Source: Beta vulgaris subsp. vulgaris (Eukaryota; Streptophyta; Magnoliopsida; Caryophyllales; Amaranthaceae). Taken from it: 64,000 nucleotides of DNA. The stretch's first letter is position 1; each line of letters begins with the position of its first letter. Location of the stretch: assembly GCF_026745355.1 (NCBI RefSeq), contig NC_079208.1, positions 24,376,946 through 24,440,945 of the forward strand. Direction: 5' to 3'. The notes below the pieces were generated by a model, which ran no database searches, was not told the origin of the DNA, and worked only from the letters and a program-made list of their open reading frames with translations. Below are positions 54,628-64,000 of this stretch, in pieces. Position numbers and translations under genes: made by a program.

Positions 54628-57600
54628 AATAATTGTATGGAATGTAAGGGGGCTTAACAGCCTAGCCAAGCAGAAGGGTATTAAGAAGTTTCGTGGCATG
54701 AAGGATGTTGGCCTGGTGAGTCTCCTTGAAACAAAGGTGAAGGCAACCAATATGGGCAGCCTTTACCAAAATGTTTTTAGAGGTTGGTGTTTTTCTTCCA
54801 ACTCTTTTTACCATAGAGGAGGAAGGATTGTAGTTGCTTGGAACCCTAAGAGTTTCCAGGTTGATATTTTGTTCATTTCTAGTCAGCTTATGCATTGTTG
54901 CATCACGGGTCCTGCTGGTAAAAAGTTTTTTTGTACCTTCTTGTATGCATTTAATGATGCACATGGAAGAGGTGAACCCTGGGAAGATTTAGAAAAGCTT
55001 GTAGGCTTGTGTAGTGGTCCATGGATTATTCTAGGGGACTTTAATTGTGTTATGAGTAATGAAGAGAGAATTGGTGCTAGGGTGAGACAACAGGATATGG
55101 AAGACCTAAGAAGATGTATGGATAAGTGTGGGATGCATGACCTAACTAGCACTGGTAACTTATACACCTGGAATAATAAACAGGAAGGTGAGAGTAGGGT
55201 GTACTCAAAATTGGACAGGGCAATGGTGAATGATGAATGGTATAGGATGTTTGCTACATCTGCAGCTCACTTTATGCCTGAGGGTTTGTTTGATCATTCT
55301 CCTATTGTAATCAATGTTTATCTAGCTAGAGAGAATAATAGGAGGCCCTTCAAATATTTTACAATGTGGAGCTGTGCTAGAAGTTTTCTTCAGCTTATTC
55401 AAGAAGGGTGGAATCAAGATGTTCAAGGCACACCTATGTATAGAGTGGTGAAAAAGATAAAAGAAGTGAAGCTTAGGCTGAAAAAGCTGAATCAAGAGGG
55501 TTGTTCTTACATACAAAGTCAAGATATCAAGGCTTCAATGTACTTACAAGATTGTCAAGAGCAACTGAAGAAGAATCCAGGAGATAGGGCTCTTAGTGAG
55601 GCTGAAAGGAAGGCTGGAGCTGAGTACAGAATCAAGCATCAGCAATATATGTCTTTTCTAGCTCAGAAGGCTAAGTTGGCTTGGTGTAAGGAGGGTGATG
55701 AAAACTCTTCGTTATTTCATAATGCCATTAAAGCTAGAAGGCTTCAGAATACTGTTTATGCAATTAATAACAGTAGAGGGGAATGACAGGAGGGGGTTGA
55801 GAAGGTCTCTCAAGCTTTCCTTGAGTATTACAAAGCTCTACTTGGTACAAGCCTGCAAAACAAGACTAGGGTTAAAGCTGAAATCATTGATATGGGTCCT
55901 AAGCTTCAAGAGGATCACATTGCCCTGTTGAATAGACCCTATACAGCCAGTGAAGTAATATCAGCTCTCTTCTCTATTGCAGGAGATAAAGCTCCTGGCC
56001 CAGATGGCATGGGCTCTCACTTCTATAGAGATACGTGGGATATAATTGGTGAGGAAGTCACACAGGCTGTGCTGAACCTCTTTGATCAAGGGTGTTTGTT
56101 AAAGGAACTCAATGCTACTATCCTTACTCTAGTTCCTAAAGTGTCTTGCCCTAATAATGTGAGTGAATATAGGCCAATAGCCTGCTGTAATGTGTTATAC
56201 AAATGTATAACAAAAGTGCTTAGCAATAGACTAAGACTTATTTTGCCTGATATCATTGCTGAGAATCAGCGTGCTTTTGTGCATAGCAGATTCATAATCC
56301 ATAATATCATGGTTTGTCAGGATATGGTGAGGAGTTATGGAAGGAAGAATGTAAAGCCTAGCTGTCTAATGAAATTAGACATGAGGAAGGCTTATGATAC
56401 TATTGAGTGGGACTTCTTAGAAGAAATGATGAAATCTCTACTTTTCCCTCCTAAATTCATTCAGCTGATCATGGCTTGTGTGAGTACCCCTAGATTTTCA
56501 GTAATGATCAATGGAAGTATGCATGGTTATTTTGAATTAAAGAGGGGCTTGAGGCAGGGTGACCCTATATCCCCCCTCCTTTTTGTCATTTGTATGGAAT
56601 ACTTGACTAGGACATTGAAGAAAGTGGGGCAGCACCCTAGGTTCAAGTATCATCCTAGATGTAAAGGGCTACGGCTGAATCACTTGATGTTTGCTGATGA
56701 TGTCATTCTTTGCTGTAAAGGTGAGTTCTACTCTATCTATCTCATGTTGCAGGCTTTTAAGCTATTTTCTATGTCCTCTGGACTCTTCATCAATGAGAAT
56801 AAATCAGAGTTCTATACTGCTGGTGTGATAACTAGAGATGTGCAAAGAATTAAAGATTTCTCTGGCTTCTCTGATGGTACTCTCCCATTTAAGTACCTGG
56901 GAGTGCCTATATATTCTAAAAAGCTGTCTACAACTGAGTGTCAGGTGCTAGTGGAGAAAATGTCTGCTAGAATAAGGATTTGGAGCAGTAGACACTTGTC
57001 TTATGCAGGAAGATTACAACTAATTAACTCTGTGCTCATGAGTATACACATGTATTGGGCACAGGTTTTTGTTCTTTCCAAGAAAGTTCTAAATGAGATT
57101 ACAAGCATCTGCGGAGCTTTTTTATGGTATGGGACTTACTACAGCAGTAAACCTGGAAGGGTAAAATGGGAGGACATCTGTAAGCCTAAAAGTGAAGGGG
57201 GATTAGGTATTAGAGATGTCCATATGTGGAATAAAGCTGCTATGGCTAGATATGTGTGGGCTTTGGCTACCAAGCAGGATAACTTGTGGATCAAATGGGT
57301 CCATGCTGTGTACATCAAAGAGAAAAACTGGTGGGACTACAGATATCCAGTAGGGTGTAGTTGGTATTGGAAACAAGTTTGTGAGGTGAAAGAATGCCTG
57401 AAAACAAAAGTCTCCCTACAAGACCTCACTGGAATGCAGAGATACTGCCTCAAAGGCATATATGCAAAGTTATGTGTGGAAGGTGATGATGTAGTTTGGG
57501 ACAATTGTTTGGAATAGGATTTCTATTCCAAAGCACAGAGCTATTGCTTGGCTGGTGATTAAAAATAGGCTATATACAGCTGATAGATTACTGAAATATG

Positions 57601-57997
57601 GCCTAATAAATGATGATAATGTCAATTGTGCTCTACAGGAAGAGAAACACATGAACACTTGTTCTTTCAATGTGATTATTCCAGGAAATGCATTGATCTA
57701 TTGAGGACTTGGCTGGGAATGGTGAGTCACCAATATCATTTTCAAAGAATTGTAAGATTCTGGAGGAACAGAAGAATTTCAAGCTTTAAGAAAAAAGTTC
57801 TGGCTACTGTGTTAAAAGCTGGTGTTTACTTCATCTGGTGGGCTAGAAATGAGGCAGTGTGGAATCTTGTTGGTTGGAGGCCTACTCAGATTATTCATCG
57901 TGTGAAAAGCTTGGTACTTCTTAGGATTAGCACTGTCATTCCTAAGAAAACTTCTATTGATGATAGAGCTTGGTTTGAATTGCTTAAGAGTAGATAA
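54620..57997 (+). pseudogene. LINE ORF2: endonuclease, reverse transcriptase, zf-RVT
   Basis: ATG 54620 (MDRIIVWNVRGLNS) is the likely start. The endonuclease has LLETKVK, WIILGDFNCV (about 55,025), YTWNNKQEGE and FDHSPIVINV (S-D-H is D-H-S here). A single TGA at 55,784 interrupts the linker. The RT is complete: KAPGPDGMG, IPLVPK-type ILTLVPKVSCP, FRPI-type YRPIACCNVLYK, LDMRKAYDTIEWDF, RGLRQGDPISPLLF and LMFADDVILC with both catalytic Asp (about 56,692). The C-terminal part has FKYLGVPIYS, WSSRHLSYAGRLQL and zf-RVT CSTGRETHEHLFFQCDYSR. Two frameshifts (about 57,495 and 57,625) compensate each other. Apart from these lesions all catalytic motifs are present. Confidence 0.92.
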
Positions 57998-58160
57998 ATG
58001 TTAATGTAATCAATTGTTTTTCCCTTGTTTGTTTGTAGTCTACTAGGCTGTGTTCCCTTCCTTGTAGTTCAGGGGGTCCAACCTAGTTGGTCCGCCTTCT
58101 CTTGGAAGTGGTTTAGGTTGTAAACTGTTTGGTTTGAGCAATATATCTCTACTTATCTAG

Positions 58161-58185
58161 CAAAAAAAAAAAAAAAAAAAAAAAT
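58161..58185 (+). other. LINE poly-A tail
   Basis: A C is followed by 23 A and a T, directly before the right target duplication ATAGGGGAAAA. The long pure A run supports a recent target-primed insertion. Confidence 0.9.
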
Positions 58186-58196
58186 ATAGGGGAAAA

Positions 58197-59702
58197 TTTC
58201 AAAAAGTGATATTGGGGCTCTAAAGGCAAAATTAAAACCTCTACCTTCGAACCTTAAATATGTTTATCTTGGCCCTTCCTCTAGATATACCGTTATTGTA
58301 AATACCTAATTGAGTCAAGAAAAAATCACTAAATTGCTTGATGTGTTACGATTGCATAAGAGTGTGTTAGAATACGATTGATGATTTAAAAGGGATTAGC
58401 CAACTCTTTGTATTTGTCGCATTCTTTTGGAAGATTAAGTGGAACCTTCAAGAAGGAGACAAAAGGAAAATCAATCCTTCAATGATGGAAGTTATGAAAA
58501 AGAAGGTGCTAAAGCTACTTGCTTCGGGGATTATATATCCTATTTCGAATAGTAAATGTGTATCCCGGGTACAAGTACTCCCTAAAAATGGGGGGAATGA
58601 CGGTCACTCGTAATGATGTTGGCGAACTCATCCCCACTAGGACCGTTACGTGTTGGATAATGTGCATTAATTATCAAAAATTAAATGTCTCCACCCAGAA
58701 GGGTCACTTTTCATTGCCTTTCATTGATCAAATGTTAGGAAAGTTTGGTGTTGCATAACTTTTTTTGTTGTCTTGATGGTTACTCCGGGTTCTTTCAAAT
58801 CCCCATTCACCCGGAAGATCAAGAAAAAACGACTTTCACTTACCCTTATTCTACATATGCTTATCGTAGGATGTCATTCGGGTTATGTAATGCACCGACA
58901 ACTTTTCAACGTTGTATGATGGTAATTTTTGCGACATGATTGAAAATATCATGAAAGTGTTTATGGACAATTTTTCCGTATGTGGTTCTTCATTTGATGT
59001 TTGTTTGTCTAATCTCACTCGATGTTTGGAGAGATGTGAGAGGTCCAACCTTGTCCTTAATTGGGACAAGTGCCACTTTATGGTTCAAGAAGGCATTGTT
59101 CTTAGGCATAAAGTGTCATCCAAAGGATTGAAGTTGACAAGGCCAAGGTTGAGGTGATTGAGAGACTTCCACCTCCAACTATGGTTAAGGGGATGAGATA
59201 TTTGATTGGCCATATCGGTTTCTACCGGAGGTTTATTAAAGATTTATCTAAAATCACAAAACCTTTCACCACTCTTCTCCAAAAGGAGAGTGAGTCTGTA
59301 TTTGGTGATGTGTGCCTATATGCTTTTTGTATGATTAAAGAAGCTCTTATCTCCACTCCAATTGTCGAACCACCGGAGTGGACACTTCCCTTTAAACTCA
59401 TGTGTGATGCAAGTGATAATGGTATTGGAGCGGTAATTAGTCAAAAGAAAGAAGGGAAAACACATTCATATACTATGATAGCAATACTCTCAAAGATGCA
59501 CAATGCAACTATAGTACCACTGAGGAGTTATTGGTGCTGGGGTACACCTTTGAGAAGTTTCCAATAATACCTCGTTGGGTCCAAGATTATTGTGTACACC
59601 AATCATTCGGAACTCAAGTACTTGATGTCTAAGAAACATGCTAAAATCGAGGTTGATTTGATGGGTCTTGCTCCATGAAGAATTTGACCTAGAGGTGTGT
59701 AA
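58197..59702 (+). pseudogene. Athila-like reverse transcriptase and RNase H
   Basis: The frame continues the protease region interrupted by the LINE: LKPLPSNLKYVYLGPSSRY, then MMEVMKKEVLKLLASGIIYP. RT blocks: CINYQKLNVS, FCCLDGYSGFFQIPIHPEDQ (first catalytic Asp), TFTYPYSTYAYRRMSFGLCN and VFMDNFSVCGSSFDVC, in which the second Asp of the F-M-D-D active site is Asn (about 58,966). The RNase H has PFKLMCDASDNGIGAVISQ and TNHSELKYLMSKK-type sequence. Frame changes near 58,745, 58,925 and 59,155 and stops show decay. It ends at 59,702 (DLEVCN), where the chromovirus LTR starts. Confidence 0.85.
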
Positions 59703-59707
59703 TGAAT

Positions 59708-60073
59708 TGACCTGAGACTAATTCCTTACTCAACTATAGACCAAAATCACAGCAGAAATGATCAATTCAGCAAACCAGAGAGAGTTATTTGATTGAAAGC
59801 ACTGAAAATAATTACAGGATAAACATGCCATTCGAGAGGCCAAGACTTTCCCAAGCTAAAACACGCTATAACTTTCTCGATACCCTCTCTCTTCTTTTCA
59901 CCCCTTCTTATAGTTTCCTTTTTCACAGAATAATCTTCTGACACACAGCTGCCAACTCACTCCAAAATACCCATATTCAGTTATCTGTCCCCTCCTCTCT
60001 CATTTTACCTCTTTTCCTACGTCTGGCAGACGTCAGCACAATTGGGGGTCTCCCAGTACCTTGATTCGTTGCA
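59708..60073 (-). repeat. 3' LTR of the chromovirus
   Basis: On the minus strand the LTR begins TGCAACGAATCAAGG (60,073 downward), just after GGGCCCGGGGTAA, which serves as the polypurine-like end of the coding region. It ends near 59,708 (CTCAGGTCA), or 59,703 if TGAATTGACC is the true edge. The length of about 366 bp is usual for this group. The target duplication cannot be checked because the other LTR is outside. Confidence 0.7.
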
Positions 60074-60440
60074 TTACCCCGGGCCCAGAAACTCACCTTG
60101 TCCTCAAGGTGAAACTGAGGAAAACGCCATTGGATTGAATGGAACGCTTCCCACGTGGCCTCACATTCATGTACCCCTTGCCACTTAATTAACACTTCAG
60201 TGATAGCCGCACGCCCCGTGCCCACTGTGCGTACATCTAAAAGCTCTGCAGGTTCAGCTACCGATTCCAACTCAGCCGTGATGACAGGAGGAATGTCAGT
60301 AGAGGGTGGGGGGGTCTCCCACAGATCTCTTGAGCTCAGATACATGAAAAATGGGGTGCAGCTTGCTATGTGAGGGCAAGTCTAGCTTGTATGCCGCCTC
60401 GCCAATCCTTTGGAGTACAGTATATATATTGGCCATAAAA
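60074..60440 (-). pseudogene. Chromovirus integrase end and chromodomain
   Basis: Between integrase and LTR, minus-strand frames read [20 protein letters not shown] and HVSELK, then, one frame over, a chromodomain: ITAELESVAEPAELLDVR, then EVLIKWQGVHECEATWEAF and FHLEDKVSFWARG. The aromatic residues of a canonical chromodomain (Y/W, W) are only partly kept. In active elements this domain steers integration to certain chromatin. Frameshifts near 60,425 and 60,340 separate it from integrase. Confidence 0.85.
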
Positions 60441-61400
60441 ACGAGCAGCCAGCTTGTCAAAGGGTCGGTTGGCCAGAGATTCCTGTCGATAAGGCTGAAG
60501 CTTCAGGTAGACTCTCTCCCCCACTGCAAATTCCACATCCCTCCGTTTCAAGTCTGCGTTTTTCTTCATTTGCTGCTGTGCGTGGATAAGATTAAAACCC
60601 AGTTCATCCAAGAGAGCTTCTCGCTCTTGCAACATCGCCTCCAAACTCTCCACTGGGGTATGACCTCTGCCTAGGCGAGTGATGTCTGGGGGGTCTCTCC
60701 CATACAAAGCCTTGAATGCTGACATTTTGGTTGCCAAGTCAGGAGATGTATTATACCAGAATTCAGCCCAAGGCAACCACTTTTCCCAAGTTCGAGGATG
60801 TCCTGCTGCAAAACAACGCAAGTAAGACTCCAGACACTTTTTAACCACCTCAGATTGACCATCCAATTGGGGATGGTATGTTGTACTCCGGTGCAAACTG
60901 GTTCCTTGCAAGTGGAACATCTCCTTCCAGAAATAGCTCATAAAAATTATGTCGCGGTCTGAAAAAATGGTAGATGGAAACCCATGCAACTTGACGATCT
61001 CTCGCACAAAAACTTCAGCTACAGATAATGCCATAAAAGGATGTTTCAGCGCCAAAAAATGACCATATTTTGACAATCGATCTACTACCACCAGTATAAT
61101 GTCCTTCCCCTTAGACGTAGGGAGCCCTTCGATGAAATCCATCGATATCTCGTCCCACACCAATGCTGGAATCGGTAAGGGCTTCGATAACCCCGTCGGA
61201 TGAAGAGTGGAGGTTTTATGTTGTTGACAAACCCCGCAACGAGCCACATAAGCCGACACATTTCGTCGCATCCCTTGCCAAAACCAATTAGCCGCCATCC
61301 TCAGATACGTTTTCAAGTCCCCCGAGTGGCCCCCAATCACCGAGTCATGGTATTTCTACAATAGTATGGGAATTACCGATGACGTACGTGGTATGACAAA
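60441..61400 (-). pseudogene. Chromovirus integrase
   Basis: A long open minus-strand frame (start about 61,340) holds the HHCC zinc finger (GGHSGDLKTY ... CGVCQQHK) and the catalytic core with DFIEGLP (first Asp), TIFSDRDIIF (second Asp) and HPQLDGQSEVVKKCLE (catalytic Glu). Then come WLPWAEFWYNTS, FKALYGRDPP and [14 protein letters not shown]. All three catalytic acids are present. The frame is lost at FYGQYIY (about 60,425), after which the next frame carries the true end. Confidence 0.9.
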
Positions 61401-61514
61401 TCTGTCCTTATATAACAGCCTCCCTGTATCCCATGTATACCCCTTGTACTTCGGCTCTCCCCTTTTCAAATCAGCTATGATCTCCTATAGCACCCCATCC
61501 TTCTCAATTTCTTC

Positions 61515-61990
61515 TTATACTACGACCGAATCAACCTCCTGGGTGCTCACTAACGCCCCTAACTCCACCCTTCCATGGTCCATGCGGGACAGTGCATCCG
61601 CCACCCGGTTAGACGCTCCCGGCTTGTATTGAATTTCGAAATCAAACCCAGTCAGCTTACTCACCAACTTTTGATACTCGGAGCCCACCTCCCGTTGTTG
61701 CATAATAAACCTCAAACTTTGTTGATCGGTGCAGATAATGAAATGTCGACCCAAGAGATAGTGCTTCCATTTTTGGACAACCAAACACATCGCCATCAAC
61801 TCTTTCTCATAGATAGACTTTTCTTGGGCTCGTGACCCCAAAATTCGACTGAAAAAGGCTATGGGCGGATGTTCTTGCATTAACACGGCCCCCACTCTGT
61901 ACCCCGATGCATCTGTTTCTAGAGTGAAAGGCTTATGAAAGTTTGGCATGGCCAGCACAGGGGCTTTTGTCATGGCCTGCTTCAAGTGTT
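61515..61990 (-). pseudogene. Chromovirus RNase H
   Basis: The minus-strand frame reads [20 protein letters not shown] (catalytic Asp in ETDASG), then [39 protein letters not shown] with Glu, and [15 protein letters not shown] with the third Asp. It ends [14 protein letters not shown], with the last Asp. All four catalytic acids are visible. The join to RT upstream is broken by a small templated insertion at about 61,993-62,016. Confidence 0.88.
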
Positions 61991-62768
61991 GGAAAACCCC
62001 GGAGTTCCCTTAAATTCTGTGGCCTCTACTGTCCACCCGAAGCTGTCCTTCTTCAACTGGGCTGTTAATGGATGTGCTATGTGGGCATAATGCTCAATGA
62101 ACTTGCGATAATATCCTGTGAGACCTAGAAAACCCCGGAGTTCCCTTAAATTCTTGGGCTGCTCCCACTCCGCCATAGCCTGGACTTTATCGAAGTCAGC
62201 CGCCACCGCTTTCTCTGAGATCTTATGCCCAAGATACGCTACCTCCGGTAGCCCAATCTCACACTTCTTGTAATTCACATAGAGTTAGTGTGCTTCCAGT
62301 GTCTGTAGCACCATGGCAAGGTGGGTGACATGCTCCTCGGCACTGCCACTATAAACGAGTATTTCGTCGAAAAATACTAACACAAACCGCCGGAGAAAAG
62401 GTCGGAAGATTTCATTCATCAACGACTAAATGTGGCAGGTGCATTCGTCAATCCGAAGGGCATTACTAGGAACTCATAATGGCCCTCATGAGTACGAAAT
62501 GCGGTTTTATGCACATCCTCCTGTTTTTAGCAAAATCTGATGATAACCGGACTTGAGATCTAACTTAGCGAATATCTTCGACCCATGTAACTCATCAAGG
62601 AGCTCCTCAATCACCGGAATTGGGTACTTGTCGGGTACCGGTGCTTTGTTCAAAGCTCTTAGTCAATGCAAAACCTCCATCACCCATCCTTATGCCTCAC
62701 TAATAACACTGGGCTTGAGAAAGGGCTGCTTGAGGGCTGAATTATCCCTGCGTCCAACATCTCCTTGA
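61991..62768 (-). pseudogene. Chromovirus reverse transcriptase
   Basis: Minus-strand segments: [32 protein letters not shown] (first catalytic Asp in [13 protein letters not shown]), then the active site [20 protein letters not shown], in which the second Asp of F-F-D-D is Glu (62,363-62,365). Downstream are YVNYKKCEIGLPEVAYLGHK and LRELRGFLGLTGYYRKFIEH. Several stops lie between about 62,660 and 62,280. The Glu change and the stops make it inactive. Confidence 0.87.
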
Positions 62769-63512
62769 CCAATTCTCTATCTCGTCCTTCTGGTACTGTG
62801 GGTACCGATAGGGCCTCACCCCTACTGGGTCACTGCCCTGTTTGAGGACTATATTGTGCTCATGTCCTCTCTTGGGAGGCCATCCTTTAGGCCACGAAAA
62901 AACTCCAGCAAATTGATCAATTACCCCCTTCAAGTATGCGGGTACTCTCTGCTCCTCTGTTACTTGGACCTCACGGCCCCCTCCTTCCATTTGGCTCAAC
63001 TCCAACAGTAGACCACCCCCCTCTTTTCTTAAGGTTCGTATCATGGCTTTCAATGAAAGCTGTGTTCGGTTAAGTGAGCTGTCCCCCTGTAATCTCACCT
63101 TCTCCCCGTTAACCCGAAACTGCATAGTCTGTAATTTCCAATTCGTGGTCACCGTGCCTAATTTTTCTAGCCATTGTATGCCAAGAATGAGGTCGGGATT
63201 GCCCGATTTAAGTGGGAGGAAATCTTCTTTCACTGTGTACCCCTTTAATTCCACCGTTACACCTTTACACTCCCCCACGCCGTGCATCGACTAGCCGTTT
63301 CCCAACGATACTCCGAAACTCTTTCCGTTCCCAACCTCTAGCTCCATTTTCTGCACTCCCTCCAGAGAGATAAAATTGTGCGTCGCTCCCGGATCCACCA
63401 TGACAACCACCTCCTTACCCTTAATTCTTTCGATCATCTTCATTGTCTTCGGGTTAGTGATTCCCACCACAGAGTTCAACGACACTTCGGTCGCTGCCCC
63501 TTCTTCCCCCAA
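62742..63512 (-). pseudogene. Chromovirus aspartic protease and RT start
   Basis: The minus-strand frame has VVVMVDPGATHNFISLEGV at about 63,360-63,410; the usual D-S/T-G-A-T is D-P-G-A-T. After a stop at 63,288-63,290 it continues VELKGYTVKEDFLPLKSGNP, then DLILGIQWLEKLGTVTTNWK, the typical protease end, and the linker AYLKGVIDQFAGVFSWPKG, leading to [20 protein letters not shown] of the RT N-terminus. Only one stop interrupts it before the RT region. Confidence 0.87.
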
Positions 63513-64000
63513 ACTCTAGTTATCATTGTCTTCCCCTTCGTCGCCCAACTCATCCTCCTCGTCTTCATAAGTAAGCAACACGCTGAGTTCACGACGTTTG
63601 CAACGGTGGCCTATGGACCACTTATCGTCACAGCGAAAACACAGCCCCTTATTTTTCTTCTCTAAAAGTTTTTTTTTCTATAAGTCTCCTAACCTCTCCC
63701 ACGGGCATAACATAAGAGCTTATGGATCCTTGTGAACTCCCTGGTGAAACTGGGCCTGAAACATTACTAGCCCAATTTTTGTGAGGGATACTCAGCTAGG
63801 TTTGTTTTGAGTGACCCCCCACAGAAGTGACCCCCTTCTGAGTGTTATTACTCGAGGCCCACTTGGATGGCCCACTCCATCCTTTCCCTTGGGAAGCCTT
63901 TGTAACCCGGATTTTTTCCTCTGCCCTAACTGCATAGTCCACTACTTGATCCAGATTGCTTGGGCCTTTCATTCTCACTTCTGCCTTCACTTCAACCTCC
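63513..64000 (-). pseudogene. Chromovirus gag, C-terminal part with zinc knuckle
   Basis: The minus-strand text at the window edge reads KAEVRMKGPSNLDQVVDYAV and AEEKIRV (63,990 downward), the end of the gag core. About 63,655-63,610 carries the knuckle CFRCDDKWSIGHRCKRR, typical of chromovirus nucleocapsid (C-F-R-C-x-D-K-W-x-x-G-H-x-C). An acidic linker follows. A stop near 63,517 separates it from protease. The gag start is outside the window. Confidence 0.82.

Larger units (their letters stand above)
53191..58185 (+). mobile_element. Nearly full-length L1-type LINE with poly-A and 11-bp target duplication
   Basis: An intact-looking LINE lies between perfect direct repeats ATAGGGGAAAA (53180-53190 and 58186-58196). 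It has a 5' UTR (53,191-53,349), ORF1 (53350-54627), ORF2 (54620-57997), a 3' UTR and a poly-A run of 23 A (58162-58184, just before the duplication). Its length is about 5.0 kb. Only two stops in ORF1, one stop and two single-base frameshifts in ORF2 are evident, so it is much younger than the related LINE at 19.9-23.9 kb. It lies between the protease and RT of an Athila-like element. Confidence 0.93.
51990..59702 (+). mobile_element. Athila-like Ty3/gypsy retrotransposon, split by a LINE
   Basis: Gag-protease sequence (51,997-53,183) resumes as RT-RNase H at 58,197 once the LINE (53191-58185) is removed. At the join the host reads GAAATAGGGGAAAATTTC without a gap. The protein blocks (SVSLMPHSICKRL, then the PIEKLYISVDFVVL and RMSFGLCNAPTTF types) match the Athila/Tat branch, here Athila-like. 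Neither LTR is seen. The right end is cut at about 59,702 by the inserted chromovirus; the left border is not resolved. Confidence 0.82.
59703..64000 (-). mobile_element. Chromovirus Ty3/gypsy retrotransposon, minus strand (partial)
   Basis: Reading right to left: gag end with zinc knuckle, protease, RT, RNase H, integrase, chromodomain, and a 3' LTR at the left edge. The chromodomain after integrase defines the chromovirus clade of Ty3/gypsy. It is inserted into the RNase H region of the Athila-like element. The 5' LTR and gag start lie beyond 64,000. Several frameshifts are present, but large stretches remain open, so it is younger than its host. Confidence 0.9.

Overview
This window is plant nuclear DNA, very probably from an angiosperm with a large, AT-rich, repeat-filled genome. 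I find no intact single-copy host gene, rRNA, tRNA or CRISPR array. Almost everything I can name is a transposable element or a nested pile of them. The lineages are all plant types: CACTA (En/Spm) elements, Mutator-like and Stowaway MITEs, Helitron, L1-type LINEs with a DUF4283-like ORF1, and Ty3/gypsy Tat, Athila and chromovirus elements. The species cannot be fixed from the sequence.

Layout. 1-867 is the 3' end of a CACTA element inserted in a decayed Helitron (868-1642). 2135-6638 is a complete non-autonomous CACTA with perfect ACA target duplications that carries two exons of the host rRNA-processing gene RRP12. 7162-11113 is a 5'-truncated L1 LINE on the minus strand. 11980-13177 holds a Mutator-like MITE and a Stowaway MITE. 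14987-27795 is best read as one large non-autonomous LTR element (LARD-like) with AGTAG target duplications. Inside it lie a decayed LINE (about 19,880-23,877), a CACTA (24883-26072) and a Mutator-like MITE (26977-27364). 28864-35606 is a second cluster of the same LTR family with alternating LTRs and about 205-bp internal pieces, a 1.35-kb tandem duplication and a CACTA stub. 37695 to about 49,807 is a Tat-lineage gypsy element with a 5' LTR, decayed gag-pol, a CACTA inserted in its integrase gene (43536-45134) and an antisense gene downstream of pol. About 51,990-59,702 is an Athila-like gypsy element split by a nearly full-length LINE (53191-58185, 11-bp target duplication, poly-A tail). 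From about 59,703 to the window end runs a chromovirus gypsy element on the minus strand.

How the parts relate. The order of nesting gives relative ages. Athila predates its LINE and the chromovirus; Tat predates its CACTA; the LARD predates its LINE, CACTA and MITE. The coding regions carry stops and frameshifts, and most lack key residues, so this looks like a quiet graveyard. The least decayed parts are the 53-58 kb LINE, the CACTA inside the Tat integrase, and the chromovirus. The points most worth a second look are the RRP12 capture, the LTR family without recognisable proteins, the antisense gene of the Tat element, and the patchwork repair scars in the LINE and the chromovirus.
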